A DNA stretch of 64,000 nucleotides from Fusicatenibacter_A intestinipullorum (GTDB taxonomy: Bacteria > Bacillota > Negativicutes > Acidaminococcales > Acidaminococcaceae), in the NCBI GenBank assembly GCA_019117495.1, contig DWZP01000005.1:1-64000 (forward strand). Reading direction: 5' to 3'. The translations under genes and the position numbers were made by a program. The notes under the pieces are model-generated. The model made no database searches and was not told the origin of the DNA. It saw only the letters and a program-made list of their open reading frames with translations. Below are positions 14,624 through 23,146 of the stretch, one piece after another; the first letter of the stretch is position 1; the number at the start of each line of letters is the position of its first letter.

Positions 14624-17170
14624 ATGAATGAACGCTACAGTGAAGAAGTAAAAAGCATATTGGAAGCTGCTCAGCAGCAGGCTGTTATAAATTATAACCA
14701 GGAACTGACCTGCGCCCATCTGTTAGTTGCGCTGGCCGGAAGTGAAGGGTTTTTCCCGTTCCTGCTTAAAAATGCCGGCGCTGATGCCGGCACCTTTACT
14801 GCGGAGGCCAAACGCCTTGTGCAGAAAATACCTTCCGTAAAAGGGCAGGACAGAGGGCTTATGATGAGTACCGGCGCAGCCCGCGTGCTGGCTATTGCAG
14901 CGCAGAACGCAGGGCAGGGCGAAGTTAATATCTGCCATTTGGTTGGTGCCCTTGCCAGTGACGGCGACAGCGACGTTACCGCGCTCTTGAAAAAATACGG
15001 CATTACCAAAAACAAGGCCGAAGGCCTGTATATGGCTTACACCAACAGCGCTGAAGGCGACGAAAAGAAACAGACGCTTGAAAAGTACGGGCAGGATTTA
15101 ACCGCCAAAGCCAAAGAAGGCAAGCTTGACCCCGTTATCGGCAGAGATGAAGAAATCCGCCGCGTGGTTGAAATTCTTTCGCGCCGCAAAAAGAACAACC
15201 CTGTTTTGATTGGTGAGCCGGGCGTTGGCAAAACCGCCATTGTAGAAGGCCTTGCCCGCCGCATTGTGGCAGGCGACGTTCCGGAAAGCCTTAAAAACAA
15301 AACTCTGTACGCGCTTGACCTGGCAGCTCTTGTTGCCGGTGCCAAATACCGCGGCGAGTTTGAAGAACGCCTTAAAAAAGTGTTGAAACTGGTATCCGAA
15401 TCCGGCGGGCAGATTATTATGTTTATTGATGAGCTGCACACCGTTGTTGGTGCCGGTGCTGCCGAAGGCGCCATGGATGCAGGCAACATTTTAAAACCGA
15501 TGCTTGCCCGCGGCGAGCTGCGCTGCATTGGTGCAACCACGCTGAACGAATACCGCAAATATATCGAAAAAGACAGCGCTCTGGAACGCCGCTTCCAGCC
15601 CGTTATGGTTAAAGAGCCGGATGTTGAAGACACCATCTCCATTCTGCGCGGATTAAAAGAACGCTACGAAGTGCATCACGGCGTGCGCATTAAAGACGCC
15701 GCCCTTGTTGCGGCGGCTGTGTTAAGCAACCGTTATATTAATGACCGCTTTTTGCCGGATAAGGCAATAGACCTTGTGGACGAAGCCGCAGCGCGCCTGC
15801 GTACCGAAATCGACAGCCTGCCTGCCGAACTTGACGAAAGCAAACGCCGTATTTTGCAGCTGGAAATTGAAGCACAGGCTTTGAAAAAAGAAGATGACGA
15901 GCAGAGCAAAGACCGCCTTGCCAAAATTGAAGAAGAACTGGCAGAACTAAAAAAATCCAATGACGAGCTTGTTAAACGCTGGGAAGCACAAAAAGCTGCC
16001 ATCAGCCGTGTGCGCGAAGTTAAAAAGGAAATTGACGCCGTTAAACACGACATGGAAACCGCAGAACGCAGCTACGATTTGAACAAACTGGCAGAACTTA
16101 AATACGGCCGCCTGCCTGAACTGCAAAAAGAACTGGCGCGCCTTGCCAAAGGTGACTCCGAAGACAAAGACGGCGTACTTTTAAAAGAAGAAGTTGACGA
16201 AGAAGACATTGCGAAAGTTGTAAGTACCTGGACAGGTATCCCGGTTGCACGCTTAAACGGCGGCGAACGCGAAAAACTTATTCATCTGGAAGAACGCCTG
16301 CACCAGCGTGTAGTAGGTCAGGACGAAGCCGTTAAAGCTGTCAGCGAAGCGGTTATCCGCGCGCGCGCAGGCATTAAAGACCCTAACCGCCCGATTGGCT
16401 CGTTCATCTTCCTTGGGCCTACCGGCGTAGGCAAAACCGAACTTGCCAAAGCACTGGCAGAAATTTTATTTGACGACGAGCGCAACATGATTCGTATTGA
16501 TATGAGCGAATACATGGAGAAGCACACCGTTTCGCGCTTAATCGGCGCGCCTCCGGGCTATGTTGGCTATGACGAAGGCGGCCAGCTTACAGAAGCAGTG
16601 CGCCGCCGTCCGTACAGCGTAATTTTGCTGGATGAAATTGAAAAAGCCCATGCCGATGTATTTAACGTACTTTTGCAGGTGCTTGATGACGGCCGCCTGA
16701 CTGACGGGCAGGGACGCATTGTCGATTTTAAAAACACGCTGATTATTATGACCAGCAACCTCGGTTCTGCCGAAATTATGCAGAAAAAAGGCGAAGTAAC
16801 GCGCGAAGAAGTACAGAGCATGCTGATGCGTTTCTTCCGCCCGGAATTTTTGAACCGCGTTGACGATATTGTAGTATTTAAAGCTTTGCAGGAAGAACAG
16901 ATTAAGGATATTGTTAAACTCATCCTTAAAGATCTCAGCGACAGGCTGCAAAAACAGCTTGATATAACGCTTACCGCCAGCGACGAAGCAGTGGCATATC
17001 TTGCAGGCGCAGGCTTTGACCCTGCCTTTGGCGCGCGCCCGCTGAAACGCCTTATTGTACATACCGTTGAAAACATCCTCGGCAAGAAGATTGTTGCCGG
17101 TGAAATTGGCAGCGGCACAAAAGTAAAAGTTGTGCTGAAAGACGGCAATATCGAAGTTGAGCAGGAGTAA
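14624..17170 (+). CDS. clpB: ATP-dependent disaggregase ClpB
   Basis: At 848 residues this matches ClpB, the hexameric AAA+ chaperone that pulls polypeptides out of aggregates with DnaK. Order: N-domain (about 1-145); AAA-1 with Walker A GEPGVGKT and Walker B IMFIDE; a long coiled-coil middle domain (about 395-525), typical of ClpB rather than ClpC or ClpA; AAA-2 with GPTGVGKTELAK, SEYMEKH and LLDEIEKAH; and a C-terminal small domain. The start is ATG 14624 because GGAGGT lies 7 bases before it; the in-frame TTG at 14606 precedes that site. I see no CIRCE inverted repeat upstream. Confidence 0.96.
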   Translation: MNERYSEEVKSILEAAQQQAVINYNQELTCAHLLVALAGSEGFFPFLLKNAGADAGTFTAEAKRLVQKIPSVKGQDRGLMMSTGAARVLAIAAQNAGQGEVNICHLVGALASDGDSDVTALLKKYGITKNKAEGLYMAYTNSAEGDEKKQTLEKYGQDLTAKAKEGKLDPVIGRDEEIRRVVEILSRRKKNNPVLIGEPGVGKTAIVEGLARRIVAGDVPESLKNKTLYALDLAALVAGAKYRGEFEERLKKVLKLVSESGGQIIMFIDELHTVVGAGAAEGAMDAGNILKPMLARGELRCIGATTLNEYRKYIEKDSALERRFQPVMVKEPDVEDTISILRGLKERYEVHHGVRIKDAALVAAAVLSNRYINDRFLPDKAIDLVDEAAARLRTEIDSLPAELDESKRRILQLEIEAQALKKEDDEQSKDRLAKIEEELAELKKSNDELVKRWEAQKAAISRVREVKKEIDAVKHDMETAERSYDLNKLAELKYGRLPELQKELARLAKGDSEDKDGVLLKEEVDEEDIAKVVSTWTGIPVARLNGGEREKLIHLEERLHQRVVGQDEAVKAVSEAVIRARAGIKDPNRPIGSFIFLGPTGVGKTELAKALAEILFDDERNMIRIDMSEYMEKHTVSRLIGAPPGYVGYDEGGQLTEAVRRRPYSVILLDEIEKAHADVFNVLLQVLDDGRLTDGQGRIVDFKNTLIIMTSNLGSAEIMQKKGEVTREEVQSMLMRFFRPEFLNRVDDIVVFKALQEEQIKDIVKLILKDLSDRLQKQLDITLTASDEAVAYLAGAGFDPAFGARPLKRLIVHTVENILGKKIVAGEIGSGTKVKVVLKDGNIEVEQE

Positions 17171-17190
17171 TAATAAATGTAAATATTTGT

Positions 17191-17340
17191 TTAAATGGGG
17201 TGCAATACTGCTCAACCGCGTTAAAAATGCTGCGGCTCCTCCGATTCCGTCCGGCGCGGCACCGGACTCTCTTACAGAGTACCCTAAATTTAGCCGCCGC
17301 AGTTTTTATACGCAGTTTCGCAATACAGCACCCCGTTTAA
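17191..17340. repeat. 150-bp inverted-repeat element of unknown nature
   Basis: The outer arms TTAAATGGGGTGC (17191-17203) and GCACCCCGTTTAA (17328-17340) pair along 13 positions with one G-T wobble. Pairing continues with interruptions to about 17238 on the left and 17293 on the right (for example TGCTGCGGC against GCCGCCGCA). Two further hairpins fill the centre: TCCGG...CCGGA (about 17249-17267) and ACTCT-CTTAC-AGAGT (17266-17280). It could be a small non-autonomous mobile element with terminal inverted repeats or a structured RNA. No coding potential is evident and I see no clear target duplication. Confidence 0.55.
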
Positions 17341-17392
17341 CTTTGAGTGTAAGATTTTCCGTATAAAAATTTTATAATATAGTGTTAGTATC

Positions 17393-17452
17393 AGAACAGC
17401 AAAAACGATTATTCAGAGTGTTCAAAAAGCGTTTTTTGCTGTTCTTTTTTAT
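17393..17452 (+). terminator. Intrinsic terminator downstream of clpB
   Basis: AGAACAGCAAAAACG (17393-17407) pairs with 17430-17445 (one extra T), followed by six T. It would stop clpB readthrough before the autotransporter region. Confidence 0.75.
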
Positions 17453-17535
17453 TTTAATATTGCAATTTTTGAATTTCGCAGTTAAGCCAAAGCCTTTTTT
17501 CTTTGTAAATAAAATACGCCGTGCCAGCAAAAATT

Positions 17536-17567
17536 ACCGCTCCGTGCGATAGCGTGGAGCGGTTTTT
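17536..17567 (+). terminator. Second terminator-like hairpin upstream of the autotransporter
   Basis: ACCGCTCC (17536-17543) pairs with GGAGCGGT (17556-17563), followed by five T. With the hairpin at 17393 it insulates the autotransporter promoter. Confidence 0.75.
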
Positions 17568-17602
17568 GCGTTTATTAAACATACCCAAAAAGCCCCTGCT
17601 GG

Positions 17603-17632
17603 AAAGTTCGCTCGCGCTCGCGTGCGAACTTT
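17603..17632. repeat. Inverted repeat just before the G-tract promoter
   Basis: AAAGTTCGC (17603-17611) pairs with GCGAACTTT (17624-17632), with TCGCGCTCGCGT between. It ends four bases before the -35 hexamer, so it could be a third terminator or an operator. Confidence 0.5.
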
Positions 17633-17635
17633 TGC

Positions 17636-17664
17636 TTGCGGGGGGGGAGATGGTTTGCTATAAT
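17636..17664 (+). promoter_or_regulatory. Autotransporter promoter with a G8 tract in the spacer
   Basis: TTGCGG (17636-17641) and extended -10 TGCTATAAT (hexamer 17659-17664) have a 17-bp spacer. Eight consecutive G (17640-17647) run from the end of the -35 into the spacer. A gain or loss of one G would change the spacer to 18 or 16 bp. This is the arrangement of the slipped-strand, phase-variable porA and opc promoters of Neisseria. The promoter match is seen; switching is inferred. Confidence 0.65.
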
Positions 17665-17706
17665 ATTACTGCATATAATGAAATTATAAATTTTACTGTA
17701 TCAAAA

Positions 17707-17734
17707 CGCGAAGTTTACAATAGTAAACTTCGCG
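17707..17734 (+). promoter_or_regulatory. Stable hairpin in the autotransporter 5' UTR
   Basis: CGCGAAGTTTAC (17707-17718) pairs perfectly with GTAAACTTCGCG (17723-17734) around an AATA loop, 29 bases before the start codon. No T run follows, so it is more likely an mRNA-stabilising or protein-binding element than a terminator. Confidence 0.65.
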
Positions 17735-17763
17735 CCGGTATAAAAGCTGAAAGGGGTATGGTG

Positions 17764-20700
17764 ATGAAAGGTAAGAATTTGGAAAGGGCAGTAATATTAG
17801 GGTTAATTTTAAGCACGGGTGTGTATGGCACAGCGTGGGCGGAAATAACTAATACCGAGTTTCCGAATGAAGATTCTGTAATTATAGAGGCTAACAGCAC
17901 TGTAAGTCCTGATACCAAAATAACAGATGAGAATGGTAATGAAAAACAGTTAAATGGCTTTAAAAATGTTACTGTTTATTTCAGCCCGCAAGGTAATGAA
18001 GATAGGGCTTTAGGTGTGTATAGTGCTAGATACCAATTAGAAAATACAAATGTTATTGTGCATGTAGGTGATGAAGAAAATGCAGGGCAATTTGTAAATG
18101 CTGACGGGTTGCATTTAAGCAATCATTTTCCTAATTTTTATGTTCGTAGTTATGAAGCTTATATTTATGGTGCAAGTTCAGACGCTTTAAATTTAAGTCA
18201 TGATATTACTACTGATGCGTATGTTTATATTGGTAACACAGATGAAAAAATGGGTGTAGATGGTAATGGTAATTTAAAGGCGGTCATTTATGATGGTAAT
18301 GGAATAAGGGCTAATGCTTCTACTAGAGGAGATGTAGTTAATTCTATTACTGTTGGTGGAGAAACGGATATTACAATAAATGGAAGTACTATTACTAGAG
18401 AAGAAGAAAGAACGATAACTGGAACAAGACATGTTAATATAATTAATTTTGGAGCTACAGTTACAGCTGAAGTTACGGCTAATGTTTCAACAAGTTATAA
18501 TCCAACAGCTGTTTATGCCGGAAATGATATGTATAATTTTACATATAATCTTAATAATTTATTGGAAGAAGATTTTGGTTCGGAAACTTTAGGAAGAGGT
18601 ATTGTAAACCTTAATAATGATACAGTTATAAAATTAAACGGAAATGGAAATTATGGAATTTATTCTGGCAAAAATGGTGAAATAAATGTAAATAATGTTA
18701 ATATAATTTCTACAGGTGAAAATTCAGTAGGCATAGCTGCACAAAACAGTAATTTGATTTACGGTAATCCTGTTAATGTGACTATTACTGATATTGATGC
18801 TACAGCAGTAGCAGATAGTTCTTGGTATCAAGAGCTTGTAGATTTAGGATTAGGTATGATGGTAAATAGTATGATAGGAGAGTCAATAATTGTGGACAAT
18901 GCTGATACTTCTGCAAATAAATATGGAAGTACAGTTATTCTAAATGGTGATAAGAATGTTATCACTATGGCAGAAGGCGGTAAGGCTTTGTACGCCAACG
19001 GTAAAAATTTAACTGACGATGACGGAGAAGTTATTATTAAATCCGGCGATAATGGCATTGGCAATATTGATATTGTAGGCGATATTGAAGCTGAAAACGG
19101 CGGTGCAATTGCTTTAGATGTAGTAGGCAATGAGCAAAATTATTTACAGGGCGATATACTTGCTTATGGTACTCAAGCAAGTAAAAACGCTTCTGTCAAT
19201 TTAACTACAAATGCTGCGTTGGCATATCAGGGCGATGCTTTAGCTGCTAACGGCGGTGTGGTTGATGTAAAACTGGGAAATCGCAGTTCGTGGGCTGGGC
19301 GTGCCGATGATTATCAAGATGCAACTAATTCAGAATGGCTTAAAAACCATACAGATAATTTAGATACAAAGTTCAGCGGCAGTGTTACGGGTAACGGTAC
19401 TGTAAAGATTGATATGGGGACAGAGTCTACATGGAATGTAACCGGGCAAAGCTGGGTTACGGATTTAAAAGGTAATAATAGTTATATTATTTTAGACAAT
19501 GACGAAAATGGAAATGGTTATGCATTACATATAGGGAAAATTACGGGGAAAAATACTTTTGCAATGAATATCAGTCCTGAAGATAATGGCAATATGCTTT
19601 TTGTAAAAGACGGTACCGATGAACAGCAAAATTTGGTTATAAACAATCGAGATGAAGTGCTTGCAAATATGGATGTTGGCGATGCTGTACGTTTTGCGAC
19701 GGTTGCAAATGCCGGTCACGGTTTTAACGATGGTGAATTTACGGATTTACCGGAGAATGGTTCGCAGACTTTTGGCAGAAGTACCCGTATTAATGATGCC
19801 GGTATTTTTAATGTGGATTTTGATATTGTATATAATGGTTATGGACAAGATATGCAAGGTGATGCCGCCGATACGGAAGAAGATTATAATGGCGATAGTT
19901 TTGATAAAAATAAACCTGGCAGTGACTATGTAGATAAAGTTTATGGTGGCACTGATGCCCAAAATGTTTATATTGTCCGTAATTCTGTAACTAAGGAAAA
20001 TAAATCCGACGCCGGTAAAACTATCATTAACATGAGCCGCGCCAACTATAAAAACGCCATTTATATGGACAGGCTTAACAAGCGTATGGGCGAAATGCGT
20101 TATGTTAATGGTGAAGAAGAACAGGGTCTATGGGTACGCCTGCGCCATGACCGTATTGGGCAAAGCGGCGACTTCCGCAGCATGAATACCATGTACGAAG
20201 TAGGCTATGATGTTAAACAGCCCACCGATAACGGCGAGCACCGCATTGGTATGGCAATAGACTACATGCGCGGCAGCACAACCTATGATGACATTATGGG
20301 TAAAGGCGAAACCAAACGCTACGGCCTGTGGCTGTATGATACCTGGCTGGGTGAAAAAGGGCATTATGTTGATTATGTAGCTAAATGGGGACATTTAAGC
20401 AATGATTTTGACATTACAGCCAAAACCACCGGCGAAAAAATTATCGGCGATTACAGCAACAATGTGTTCAGTGTCAGCGCGGAATACGGCAAGAAAAACG
20501 ATATTGGCAATAACTGGTATTTTGAGCCGCAGGCACAGCTTCAGCTTGCGCGTGTAACCGGTGCCGATTATGTAACAACGCAGGGCAGTAAGGTAAATGT
20601 AGACGGTATTAACAGCTTAATCGGCCGTGCGGGCTTTAGAATTGGGCGCGATATGGACGAAAACAGCACTGTTTACTTAAAAGCAGATTTGCTGCACGAA

Positions 20701-20910
20701 TTTATGGGCGACCAGACAGTAACGGCGGCGGACGCAACCGGCACACTGCGTGAAGAATTTGAAAATAAAGGCACCTGGTATGACGTAGGCTTTGGCTTTG
20801 CGGCAAAGATGAGCAAAAACAGCTATGCCTTTATGGATTTTGAAAAGTCCTTCGGCAATGATAATGACGAAACTTACCAAATTAACGCAGGTATGCAGTG
20901 GACATTCTGA
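17764..20910 (+). CDS. Classical (type Va) autotransporter, large surface protein
   Basis: This protein of 1048 residues begins with a signal peptide (MKGKNLERAVILGLILS, likely cleavage after AWA near residue 28). A long Asn/Gly/Thr-rich passenger follows (to about residue 760) with repeated short beta strands typical of a beta-helix. A C-terminal barrel of about 270 residues runs from near GLWVRLRHDRIGQSGDF to the end. The last residues, MQWTF, finish in the aromatic signature recognised by the BAM complex. Start: AAGGGG at 17751-17756 fits ATG 17764, 7 bases away; ATG 17758 is too close. The passenger DNA is much richer in A and T than the barrel. Its promoter carries a G8 tract and a small HTH gene follows 17 bases after the stop. 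Confidence 0.93.
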   Translation: MKGKNLERAVILGLILSTGVYGTAWAEITNTEFPNEDSVIIEANSTVSPDTKITDENGNEKQLNGFKNVTVYFSPQGNEDRALGVYSARYQLENTNVIVHVGDEENAGQFVNADGLHLSNHFPNFYVRSYEAYIYGASSDALNLSHDITTDAYVYIGNTDEKMGVDGNGNLKAVIYDGNGIRANASTRGDVVNSITVGGETDITINGSTITREEERTITGTRHVNIINFGATVTAEVTANVSTSYNPTAVYAGNDMYNFTYNLNNLLEEDFGSETLGRGIVNLNNDTVIKLNGNGNYGIYSGKNGEINVNNVNIISTGENSVGIAAQNSNLIYGNPVNVTITDIDATAVADSSWYQELVDLGLGMMVNSMIGESIIVDNADTSANKYGSTVILNGDKNVITMAEGGKALYANGKNLTDDDGEVIIKSGDNGIGNIDIVGDIEAENGGAIALDVVGNEQNYLQGDILAYGTQASKNASVNLTTNAALAYQGDALAANGGVVDVKLGNRSSWAGRADDYQDATNSEWLKNHTDNLDTKFSGSVTGNGTVKIDMGTESTWNVTGQSWVTDLKGNNSYIILDNDENGNGYALHIGKITGKNTFAMNISPEDNGNMLFVKDGTDEQQNLVINNRDEVLANMDVGDAVRFATVANAGHGFNDGEFTDLPENGSQTFGRSTRINDAGIFNVDFDIVYNGYGQDMQGDAADTEEDYNGDSFDKNKPGSDYVDKVYGGTDAQNVYIVRNSVTKENKSDAGKTIINMSRANYKNAIYMDRLNKRMGEMRYVNGEEEQGLWVRLRHDRIGQSGDFRSMNTMYEVGYDVKQPTDNGEHRIGMAIDYMRGSTTYDDIMGKGETKRYGLWLYDTWLGEKGHYVDYVAKWGHLSNDFDITAKTTGEKIIGDYSNNVFSVSAEYGKKNDIGNNWYFEPQAQLQLARVTGADYVTTQGSKVNVDGINSLIGRAGFRIGRDMDENSTVYLKADLLHEFMGDQTVTAADATGTLREEFENKGTWYDVGFGFAAKMSKNSYAFMDFEKSFGNDNDETYQINAGMQWTF

Positions 20911-20927
20911 CAGAGGGTGTAAAATTT

Positions 20928-21263
20928 ATGGAAACAATACCTTTTAACGAAGCAAAATTTAAACAAATTGCAGACGGCTACACGGCGGAATATGTAAATT
21001 ATATGCCGCGCGGCAAAAACGGGCTGCGCTGCTGGGAAATAAAGGCGTCGGCACAGGACGGAACCTGCGAAATAGTGGTTCTGCGTGATTACGGCTATAA
21101 AATTGACGGTGAAGTTATAGCAATAAATTCTTTTACAGACCGTGCAGGGCGCAACGAAGAAATATGCCGCCTGTACAATGAAAAGAATGTTTCACAGGTA
21201 TTTTTGGCAAATTTGTTTAACATGAGCCAGCCTTCGGTTTCTTTAATAGTGAATAAAAAATAA
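20928..21263 (+). CDS. Small helix-turn-helix protein, adhesin-linked family, copy 2
   Basis: This 111-residue protein starts at ATG 20928 behind CAGAGGG, only 17 bases after the autotransporter stop, so the two are probably one transcript. It aligns along its whole length with the protein at 1961: ETIPFN at the start, then VVLRDYGYKI, RNEEICRLYNE, QVFLANLF and QPSVSLIV. The C-terminal 40 residues look like a helix-turn-helix DNA-binding domain; the N-terminal 70 residues form an unknown domain that could sense a signal. A role in controlling adhesin expression is inferred from position in two cases. An alternative start at 20898 would overlap the autotransporter. Confidence 0.75.
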   Translation: METIPFNEAKFKQIADGYTAEYVNYMPRGKNGLRCWEIKASAQDGTCEIVVLRDYGYKIDGEVIAINSFTDRAGRNEEICRLYNEKNVSQVFLANLFNMSQPSVSLIVNKK

Positions 21264-21272
21264 ATAACAGCA

Positions 21273-21319
21273 AAAAGTCCTGTTTTAGTGATGTATTCAT
21301 TAAAACAGGACATTTTTTA
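21273..21319 (+). terminator. Terminator of the autotransporter-HTH unit
   Basis: GTCCTGTTTTA (21277-21287) pairs with TAAAACAGGAC (21301-21311), followed by a T run. Confidence 0.88.
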
Positions 21320-21377
21320 TAAGGATATGATGATATAATATAAGTATAGGATTTGTAAACGGAAGGAGCGGAAGTAT

Positions 21378-23072
21378 ATGGGCAAAAAAGTTTTAATTAT
21401 CGGCGGTGTGGCGGCAGGAATGAAAACTGCTTCGCGCCTGCGCCGCAGGGATAAAGATGCGGAAATTACGGTTATTGAACGCGGAGAACTTGTAAGTTAC
21501 GGTGCGTGCGGTTTTCCTTATTATATTGGTGACGAAGTTAAAAATTTTGATGAATTTACGCATACGCCGCAGGGCATTGCGCGCGATGTAGATTACTTTA
21601 AAAAGGTTAAGGGCATTGATGTTTTAACCGGGCACGAGGCGCAGAAGATTAACCGTGCGGCGAAAACGGTTACTGTGCTGAACAGGAAAACCGGCGAAGT
21701 TACAGAAATGCCTTACGATGTGCTTGTGCTTGGCACTGGGGCAACGCCGGTGCGCCTGCCGGTGCCGGGGGCTGATTTGGAAGGCATCCATAACTTCTGG
21801 TTCCCGTGGGAAGTGTTAAAAGTTAAAGAAGAAATTGCCGCCCATAATGTTACGGATGTTGTTATAGTTGGCGCGGGCTTTATCGGCATGGAACTGGCGG
21901 AGGAGTTTAACAAAATAGGCGTTAAGGTAAGCGTTGTTGAAATGCAGAACCGCATTTTGCCGCAGATGCTTGATTTGGAAATGGCAGAGCTTGCCGCAAA
22001 ACCTGTTGCCGCTGCCGGTATAAATTTATATCTTGAAGAAAAAACAGTTGCGTTTGAAGGTGAAGGGCATGTTGCCGCCGTTAAAACGGACAAGCGCCTA
22101 ATTCCGGCGCAGATGGTAATTGTAGCCGTTGGTGTGCGCCCGAATGTTGAACTGGCGCGCGAAGCAGGGCTTGCCATTGGCCAGAGCGGTGCTATTGCCG
22201 TTAACGAATATATGCAGACGAGTGATCCATGCATTTATGCTGGCGGCGACTGTGCGGAAAATACTCACCGCGTAAGCGGGGCTAAGATTTTTGCGCCTAT
22301 GGGCAGCACTGCCAACAAGCACGGACGCATTATTGCCGATAATATTTGCGGCGATATGGTAAAATACCCCGGCGTTTTGGGCACTGGGCTGTGCCGTATG
22401 CCGGGCGTGGAAGCCGGCAGCACGGGCCTTAATGAAAAAACTGCCGCAGAGGCAGGAATTGATTTTGAATCTGTAATCGTTCCCGGCAATGACAGGCTTG
22501 CTTATATGCCGGGTGCAGGGCGTTTGGTGCTTAAGCTGTTTGCCGACAGGAAAACTCATAAGGTTATCGGCGTGCAGGCGGTAGGGCAAAGCGTTGATAA
22601 GCGCATCGACACGCTTGTTGCCGCTATCAGCATGGGCGCAGCGCTTGAAGATTTGAGCGAGTTTGACATTGGCTATGCGCCGCCGTTTAACGGCCCGATT
22701 GACAACATTGCCACGGCTGCCAACGTGCTGCTGAATAAAATTGAAGGCCGCCTGCGCAGCATTAACCCGAAGGAATTTAAAGAACTGCGCAAAAGCGAAG
22801 CTTATACTTTGGTTGATGTGCGTACGCCCGGCGAATTTAAAAACTGCCATATAGCAGGCTGCTGCAATATTGTAAACCTGCCTTTGGATGAAGTGCGCAG
22901 CGAATGCTGCAAGGTTTTGCCTGATAAGGACGCACGGCTTGTATGCAGCTGCCAGATTGACCTGCGCGGCTACGAAGCCGAAACCATGCTGCGCGCCCAG
23001 GGCTATAAAAACGTGCAGAGCCTTGAAGGAAGCATGAGTGCCTGGCCCTATGAAACCGAAAAAAGCAAATAA
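21378..23072 (+). CDS. CoA-disulfide reductase/NADH oxidase fused to a rhodanese domain
   Basis: The 564-residue protein has an N-terminal flavin disulfide reductase of the CoADR/Npx type: FAD motif GGVAAGMKTASR, the single redox cysteine Cys44 in SYGACGFPYY, an NAD(P)H motif VGAGFIGMELAEE and YAGGDCAE for FAD. From about residue 465 a rhodanese-homology domain follows (YTLVDVRTPGEF), with cysteines in the loop LVCSCQIDLRG where sulfurtransferases place their active cysteine. Such CoADR-RHD fusions reduce CoA disulfide, CoA persulfide or polysulfide, linking thiol homeostasis to sulfur. The loop is not the usual C-x-x-G-x-R form. It stands alone, with terminators on the upstream side and a new promoter after it. 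Confidence 0.9.
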   Translation: MGKKVLIIGGVAAGMKTASRLRRRDKDAEITVIERGELVSYGACGFPYYIGDEVKNFDEFTHTPQGIARDVDYFKKVKGIDVLTGHEAQKINRAAKTVTVLNRKTGEVTEMPYDVLVLGTGATPVRLPVPGADLEGIHNFWFPWEVLKVKEEIAAHNVTDVVIVGAGFIGMELAEEFNKIGVKVSVVEMQNRILPQMLDLEMAELAAKPVAAAGINLYLEEKTVAFEGEGHVAAVKTDKRLIPAQMVIVAVGVRPNVELAREAGLAIGQSGAIAVNEYMQTSDPCIYAGGDCAENTHRVSGAKIFAPMGSTANKHGRIIADNICGDMVKYPGVLGTGLCRMPGVEAGSTGLNEKTAAEAGIDFESVIVPGNDRLAYMPGAGRLVLKLFADRKTHKVIGVQAVGQSVDKRIDTLVAAISMGAALEDLSEFDIGYAPPFNGPIDNIATAANVLLNKIEGRLRSINPKEFKELRKSEAYTLVDVRTPGEFKNCHIAGCCNIVNLPLDEVRSECCKVLPDKDARLVCSCQIDLRGYEAETMLRAQGYKNVQSLEGSMSAWPYETEKSK

Positions 23073-23093
23073 CAGCAAAAATGTGTAAATTTA

Positions 23094-23122
23094 TTGACAC
23101 AAAGGGCACAGATTGGTAAAAT
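23094..23122 (+). promoter_or_regulatory. Promoter of the pur operon
   Basis: TTGACA (23094-23099) and extended -10 TGGTAAAAT (hexamer 23117-23122) with a 17-bp spacer. Confidence 0.8.
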
Positions 23123-23146
23123 AAATTAATAATATTCTTTACGTAA

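Noticed and set aside
17369..17380. Promoter based on TATAAT at 17373
   Set aside because: There is no acceptable -35 at 16-18 bp and terminators follow directly.
17521..17763. Upstream extension of the autotransporter frame from GTG 17521
   Set aside because: This stretch contains a terminator hairpin, the G-tract promoter and a UTR hairpin, and the signal peptide begins at 17764.
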